A stretch of 64,000 nucleotides of DNA from Phallusia mammillata (taxonomy: Eukaryota; Chordata; Ascidiacea; Phlebobranchia; Ascidiidae): contig QLIY01000414.1 in NCBI GenBank assembly GCA_003260075.1, positions 14,061 to 78,060 of the forward strand, in the 5' to 3' direction. The notes below the pieces were generated by a model. That model was given only the letters and a program-made list of their open reading frames with translations. It had not been told where the DNA came from and made no database searches. Every line of letters begins with the position of its first letter. Within the stretch, counting starts at the first letter, position 1. Of this stretch, positions 59,830 to 64,000 are shown one piece after another. The translations under genes were made by a program, and so were the position numbers.

Positions 59830-60660
59830 CGAGGGCGGATTGCTGCAATGGAAATTTGAAATCCAACATTTCAGCGAGTTGCGAAAATTCGCGAGTGTTT
59901 TAATCAATAAATTGTCGAGAGCTTAATCTTGACATTAATTATTAATATCAGGTACTTTATACATATATGGCCGCCGCGGTTTATTTAAAATCCCCTCCCA
60001 GTGGTTGCGCCGGCCGCACGTGCAGCTCACGGACAGACAAAAAATCGCCAGTCATCACACAAACGCCAAGGTAAACTACAACTTATCGAGGCAACGGTTT
60101 ACAAGCGCCTGGCGTTCTGGCACAGCTGACCGATGCCGCAAATATAACTAGCACGCGGGCTGGGCCAAGTCTTTGACCTGTGACCAGCAGTCCATGGCCA
60201 GTGACTGACTTCAAGCAATCTGTCTCAGTTTTTCTCCTCTCGGTCACTCACTACTGTTGCTGTCTGCATTTCTGCCCAGCCTGTCGCTTCTGCTTTGCAG
60301 TACTCGGGGCTTACACTGTGGCAAAAGGCCACAATCGGCGGCGGAGACTGCTCCAGCCGAAAAAGCCTCTTCTTTACAAACGCGCCAACGAGTCTCGCCA
60401 CCTTTGCAGTGATCAAGTGTTGGAGCGTGTGTGTGCGTGCGCGCCCCAGCCGTCCTGCGCGTGTGTGCGTGCGCGCCGAGCGTTGGGAGAATATGCGAAG
60501 TCTCCGAACTTGGCATATCCGGCGCGCTCAAGCGGAACGGACGGAGCGGCGATTAAAACGCGCTGATTTTCACACGAAAAAGGCTTTTTGCTTCACTAAT
60601 TTTGGGGGCTGTGAAAACAAAAGCAATATTCCAGAAGAATGTCGGTTTTGAAACCTTCAA
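59830..60660. promoter_or_regulatory. GC-rich stretch, possible promoter or enhancer
   Basis: Locally much higher GC than the flanks, with GTGCGTGCGCGCC repeats near 60430-60480, a CACGTG E-box at 60017 and open frames in several registers typical of GC-rich DNA. No exon is recognised. It lies between the candidate 58.6-kb exon and GRPEL. Confidence 0.3.
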
Positions 60661-61135
60661 ATGATACAACGCTTGTTCAAAATGAAATACAATTGGAATA
60701 CCAATTACGGATAATGTGTAAAAATTAAATAACCTGTAAAACGATAATTAGCCGTTTTAAGCACGTCATTGCATTTGGAATGCAATTGGACCATTCTAAA
60801 ATAGCAACAAAATAATTAGGATGCGAAAATGTATTTTAGGTGCCGAAGAGAATGCATAGTGATGTCATAAAACGAACAATAACGTTTAGAAACTCGAAAA
60901 TCCCCTATAAACATGTTTGCCATGTTTAAATGCAGTTAAGTTTTGCCGACCCGTTTTGCGCCATTTTGGTCATGCATAGTCGCTTCGGCAATGTTTGAAA
61001 ACATGTCAAAACGATATTGCCGCCGTCAGTTTTGCAATATAAAAGCTGGATTTTTTGACAAACATATTGCAGTGTCAAACACATCGACAAAAAAAAATAT
61101 AAATAAGTTTTGCTTAAAACAATGCAGCAGCAAAA
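60661..61135. other. Non-coding region, no gene seen
   Basis: AT-rich sequence without support for an exon. Confidence 0.5.
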
Positions 61136-61169
61136 TTGTTGCATAGAAGTCCATCTAAAGCCCGCCGTC

Positions 61170-61389
61170 ATCCCCTGTGGCAGTTACAAGTCGCCTTTGG
61201 TTGGTCTAGCATCTCCCTCATGGGCATAACAGTCGGCACTTTGAAGCTTAGCTCACTGGCTGGCCTCTTCGTCGTAAACCTGGGCAAGTACACATTCCTT
61301 TCAGCTTGCTCATGCCTCGCTGAGTGTTCGGATGCCTCAGCCCGTTCAAGCGTTTTCGGCCTGCAAAAATCAGCGTGCTTCTAAATGGA
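61170..61389 (-). other. GC-rich block with a coding-like minus-strand frame
   Basis: On the minus strand TTTTTGCAG (ending near 61362) is followed by about 62 open codons, including LERAEASEHSARHEQAERN, YLPRFTTKRPASELSFKV and MPMREMLDQPKATCNC, and then TGA. The plus strand is also open here (hydrophobic). The block sits about 230 bp before an (ACTCA)n-tailed repeat, so it may be an old retroelement fragment rather than a host exon. No family is recognised. Confidence 0.2.
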
Positions 61390-61609
61390 AAAAGAAAAAA
61401 ATGCTGAAACCAAGTTCAATTTGACGTGCAAAAATTCACATGTTTTTTGTTGTTGTAATATTTTATGCAAAATTTTCTACATGTTGTTGCCTTTGCAAAG
61501 AAAAATGTGAAAAAATCTCCAAACATTATAATACGGAGTAGCTGCAGCGCGTTTTGGTATCATCCACCAATTGTGCCGTTTAGCCTACTGCATTGCGCTT
61601 AATAACGTC

Positions 61610-62020
61610 TTAACATTGCGCAGCTATTTCCGGCTTGGTGATTGTTTTTAGTGCTATTGTGTCGCTATGTTGTCTTTCACCAAGCGAAATAAACTCAACT
61701 CAACTCAACATTGGGTAAATTATAAAAATGCGAAAGTAAACGCAGCGCTTGAATTGTTAGAAGTAATAAGTGAATCCATGTTAAAAAGCGTTTAGGTGGA
61801 TCGATGCAATTTGTATTGACGTTGAAAATAAAGCATGTCCCCCCCCCCCTGTTGTCTTTCACCAAGCGAAATAAACTCAACTCAACTCAACATTGGGTAA
61901 ATTATAAAAATGCGAAAGTAAACGCAGCGCTTGAATTGTTAGAAGTAATAAGTGAATCCATGCTAAAAAGCGTTTAGGTGGATCGATGCAATTTGCATTG
62001 ACGTTGAAAATAAAGCATGT
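61610..62020 (+). repeat. Retroposon-like 3' end with (ACTCA)n tail, copy 2, duplicated across C11
   Basis: CAGCTATTTCCGGCTTGGTG, GTTGTCTTTCACCAAGCGAA and AACTCAACTCAACTCAACA. 61663-61838 recurs at 61850-62020 on the other side of 61839-61849. Confidence 0.75.
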
Positions 62021-62120
62021 AAAAAATGACAATATCTGATTTGCAAATGCCAACATTGTAAAAATGCATACCGTACGCCCATGCAGGGGTCCCATTTGCT
62101 TTATGCCAAAACTCTCTGCT

Positions 62121-62122
<2 letters not shown>

Positions 62123-62166
<44 letters not shown>
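62123..62166. repeat. Poly-C run (44)
   Basis: Homopolymer followed by AAAACACAGGGGTGGGG. No matching duplicate was identified for this one. Confidence 0.8.
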
Positions 62167-62168
<2 letters not shown>

Positions 62169-62844
62169 AACACAGGGGTGGGGGGGGCAAATGTACCTTT
62201 TCAAACAAAAAAAAAGGAAAATGTTTAATAAACCTAGAATCTTTTTATTTCGTCCTAATACAGAAACGTCAGTTATTTAAGAGCGTTGTAAAAAGCTGTC
62301 TCATTTGGGCTACTCACAACCTTCAGCTGTAGAATCTGCGAAACTTTCCGTCTTACAGATTTTGCAAGTCGTGAAGTCATTTTAATTCGTTTGGTTTCTG
62401 ATGTTCTTCAACGTTTGCTTAAAATGGATAATTTCGCAACAACCCAGAATGCTACAACTCACATGTGATGTAACTGCAGGGAAATTACATTAAATATTTC
62501 TGTTAATCCGTGTCAATACCAACATGTTAATTAATTCTTGTTTTACGAACTAAATGTTGGAGCTAATAGCAAAACCTAAATAAAATAATTGCAAACAAAA
62601 TTAAACATTACTTTAATATTTTTAAATGAAAACAATGTTTTTAAACTAATTGTTTATGTGACAATATGTCAATAAAATCCACTCTAAGGTTATGGAAACA
62701 TTGCATATGTTTGGCATGTCTGTGAAAAAAGAGAGGTTTTGCAAAAATCTAGACTCTTGACTGGAGTTGTGGTTTATTTTGTGATTATTTATTGGTGTTA
62801 AGTCAGTCAGTAAAGTTTTCGATTTGCAATTTGTGGAATATACA
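62167..62844 (+). other. GRPEL upstream region
   Basis: AT-rich, no TATA box or CpG cluster evident. 62640-62844 should contain the 5' UTR. Several AG dinucleotides before the ATG (for example GTCAGTCAG at about 62800) could serve as splice or spliced-leader acceptors. Confidence 0.35.
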
Positions 62845-62909
62845 ATGTTATCTTCAAGAATAATATCGGCAGTTTCAAGGGGTAGCTGGATACGTTCTTC
62901 TTCGCTGAG
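62845..62909 (+). CDS. GRPEL1: GrpE-like mitochondrial co-chaperone, exon 1 (presequence)
   Basis: ATG followed by MLSSRIISAVSRGSWIRSSS, an Arg/Ser-rich stretch without acidic residues that is typical of a mitochondrial matrix presequence. The donor is CTGAG|GTAATT in phase 2 and fits the 1-nt start of exon 2 to restore Arg. GRPEL is the nucleotide-exchange factor of matrix Hsp70 (mortalin): it releases ADP during the TIM23 import motor and folding cycles. No TATA box is obvious upstream. The gene is divergent from the NFI gene (opposite strands, 5' ends facing). Confidence 0.85.
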
Positions 62910-63365
62910 GTAATTCAAATCAGAAATTTGGTTTTAAACTTAAAAATGTCACATTCTAACGCTTTTACTTTTCACGGAAGTGAAGCTGGTGTAAAATGTT
63001 GTATTTGGTACATCACTATTTCTGACTTGGTTATGGTTTTCGATGTTTCCTTTACCAAACTTACTGGGTTGTACCTGTTTAAAAAAGATTTGGCATTGCC
63101 ATGCTTGTTTTACAACCAAAAGCAGATAATAACTCATATTCTGGGACTAATCTGTTTAAACCAACAATCCTTACATGATATAAAGAGTACAAATTTTGAA
63201 ATTATGTTTTTGTAAATAAATATGAACAAATTGAGTGCCATTAATTTTTAAACCTTTAGAGGAACTGATTTTTCCAAATAATTTACTGAACTTCCAGTGT
63301 GTAATACACTTTTCAAGATAGTTCAAACCTCAAATATCACTTAATTTATTTGTTAATTTGTGCAG

Positions 63366-63504
63366 AGGCAGTGGCTCATTTTCCACCAATGCAAACAATA
63401 ACAAAGATACAGAATCTGCTGAAGTTAAGGACAACGAGTCATCGCCGGAAACTAAGTTACAAGAAGACGTACAGAAACTTAATACAACAATAGAAGAGCT
63501 AACG
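63366..63504 (+). CDS. GRPEL1: GrpE-like mitochondrial co-chaperone, exon 2
   Basis: Acceptor TTTGTGCAG|AGGCAG, donor CTAACG|GTATGC, 139 bp, phase 2 to 0. Encodes GSGSFSTNANNNKDTESAEV, an acidic Ser/Asn-rich linker after the presequence, then KLQEDVQKLNTTIEELT, the start of the long N-terminal coiled-coil helix through which GrpE dimerises. Heptad spacing of Leu/Val/Ile is visible. The intron before it is 456 bp. Confidence 0.92.
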
Positions 63505-63949
63505 GTATGCAAAATGATTTATGTCATTGTATGATGTCTTTCACAAAAAAAACATATTTTGTGTTACCATTCATTTCTGGAATGCAAAAATAGAAAGAGT
63601 TTGTTTTCTATAAAAGGAAATATGTTTAGGTTTGTATCATTTTGGTACAATGAGTTTTAACACAAAATGCTGGACAAGCAGTCAAAGAAAACACTTCCAC
63701 ATTTTTTCTATGTAATGGCTGTGCTGTCTCTGTTTTTATTGCCCCAATTAATCCCAATTTTTAACCTATAGTTATATAGTTAGGAAATAAGTGTGCTTAA
63801 ATACACACACCGGTAACAGATTGCTTTGTCTCTGTTTTTATTGCACACCTATGGCTTTAAAGTTATTGTGGTTTATTGCATGTCTGTAACTAAAAGCAAG
63901 AAGCTTGGCAAAGTTTCTTTTAACCAAAATTGTGTTCACTTGTTTTCAG

Positions 63950-64000
63950 AGTAAATACAAACTCTCATTGGCGGAAAACGAAAATGTCAGAAAGCGGTTA
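63950..64000 (+). CDS. GRPEL1: GrpE-like mitochondrial co-chaperone, exon 3 (cut by the window end)
   Basis: Acceptor TGTTTTCAG|AGTAAA, phase 0, then SKYKLSLAENENVRKRL up to the last base of the window. This matches the family segment KYKRALADTENLRQR of mitochondrial GrpE, in which (E/D)xEN(L/V)RxR is the signature of the GrpE long helix. The head domain with the beta-wing that contacts Hsp70 must lie outside the window, so the gene is partial here. Confidence 0.95.

Noticed and set aside
62646-62918. 90-codon minus-strand frame beginning at a non-ATG codon
   Set aside because: It is antisense to GRPEL exon 1. The plus-strand reading has an ATG, a mitochondrial presequence and a phase-matched donor.

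Overview
This is a eukaryotic genome window: AT-rich, intron-bearing and almost empty of long reading frames. Two genes can be read with confidence. The first is a nuclear factor I (NFI/CTF) transcription-factor gene on the minus strand, covering roughly the left half (about 3.07-31.75 kb, possibly with a further 5' exon at 58.4-58.6 kb). The second is the 5' part of a mitochondrial GrpE (GRPEL) nucleotide-exchange-factor gene on the plus strand, running off the right edge (62.85-64.0 kb). A single NFI gene, strong haplotype differences, about 64-65% AT and very frequent TGACGTCA / TGACGTAA words fit an ascidian tunicate (Ciona-like). The species is an inference; the sequence itself only proves a metazoan.

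Layout. 1-1.26 kb: satellite-like tandem repeat (unit about 195-200 bp). 3.07-9.08 kb: the 3' NFI exons (activation domain and C terminus), seven exons separated by introns of 0.3-1.7 kb. 9.1-18.2 kb: a 9.2-kb intron with hAT-like MITE fragments. 18.25-18.94 kb: the linker exon and the second half of the DNA-binding domain. 18.94-29.6 kb: a 10.6-kb intron with a scrambled cluster of mini-contigs at 19.3-19.8 kb, a perfect 73-bp inverted repeat (23.70/25.89 kb) and a long duplicated block (27.0-28.6 kb). 29.59-29.94 kb: first half of the NFI DNA-binding domain. 30.71-31.75 kb: a large first coding exon giving a 346-residue N-terminal extension. 31.8-58 kb: non-coding sequence with repeats, including a hAT MITE with a perfect 8-bp target-site duplication at 41.05-41.45 kb and a 140-bp near-perfect hairpin nested in another MITE at 37.4-37.5 kb. 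58.38-58.60 kb: a candidate alternative NFI first exon or unassigned exon. 59-62.2 kb: a GC-rich stretch and copies of a repeat with an (ACTCA)n tail. 62.85 kb to the end: GRPEL exons 1-3.

The reading frame closes across every proposed NFI junction: eleven exons, phases 0,0,1,1,1,2,1,1,0,1, all GT-AG, 865 codons plus stop. The order matches vertebrate NFI from the DNA-binding domain to the conserved C-terminal block. The last exon is the weakest part of the model.

The window is also marked by about 36 poly-C (or poly-G) runs, many of about 10 bases and several of 35-86. Most are flanked by near-identical direct copies of the same sequence. I read these as artificial joins between overlapping or allelic contigs rather than biology. 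They break introns and duplicate small pieces of two NFI exons, so local structure near them should not be trusted. No CRISPR, operon, rRNA or complete tRNA gene is visible.
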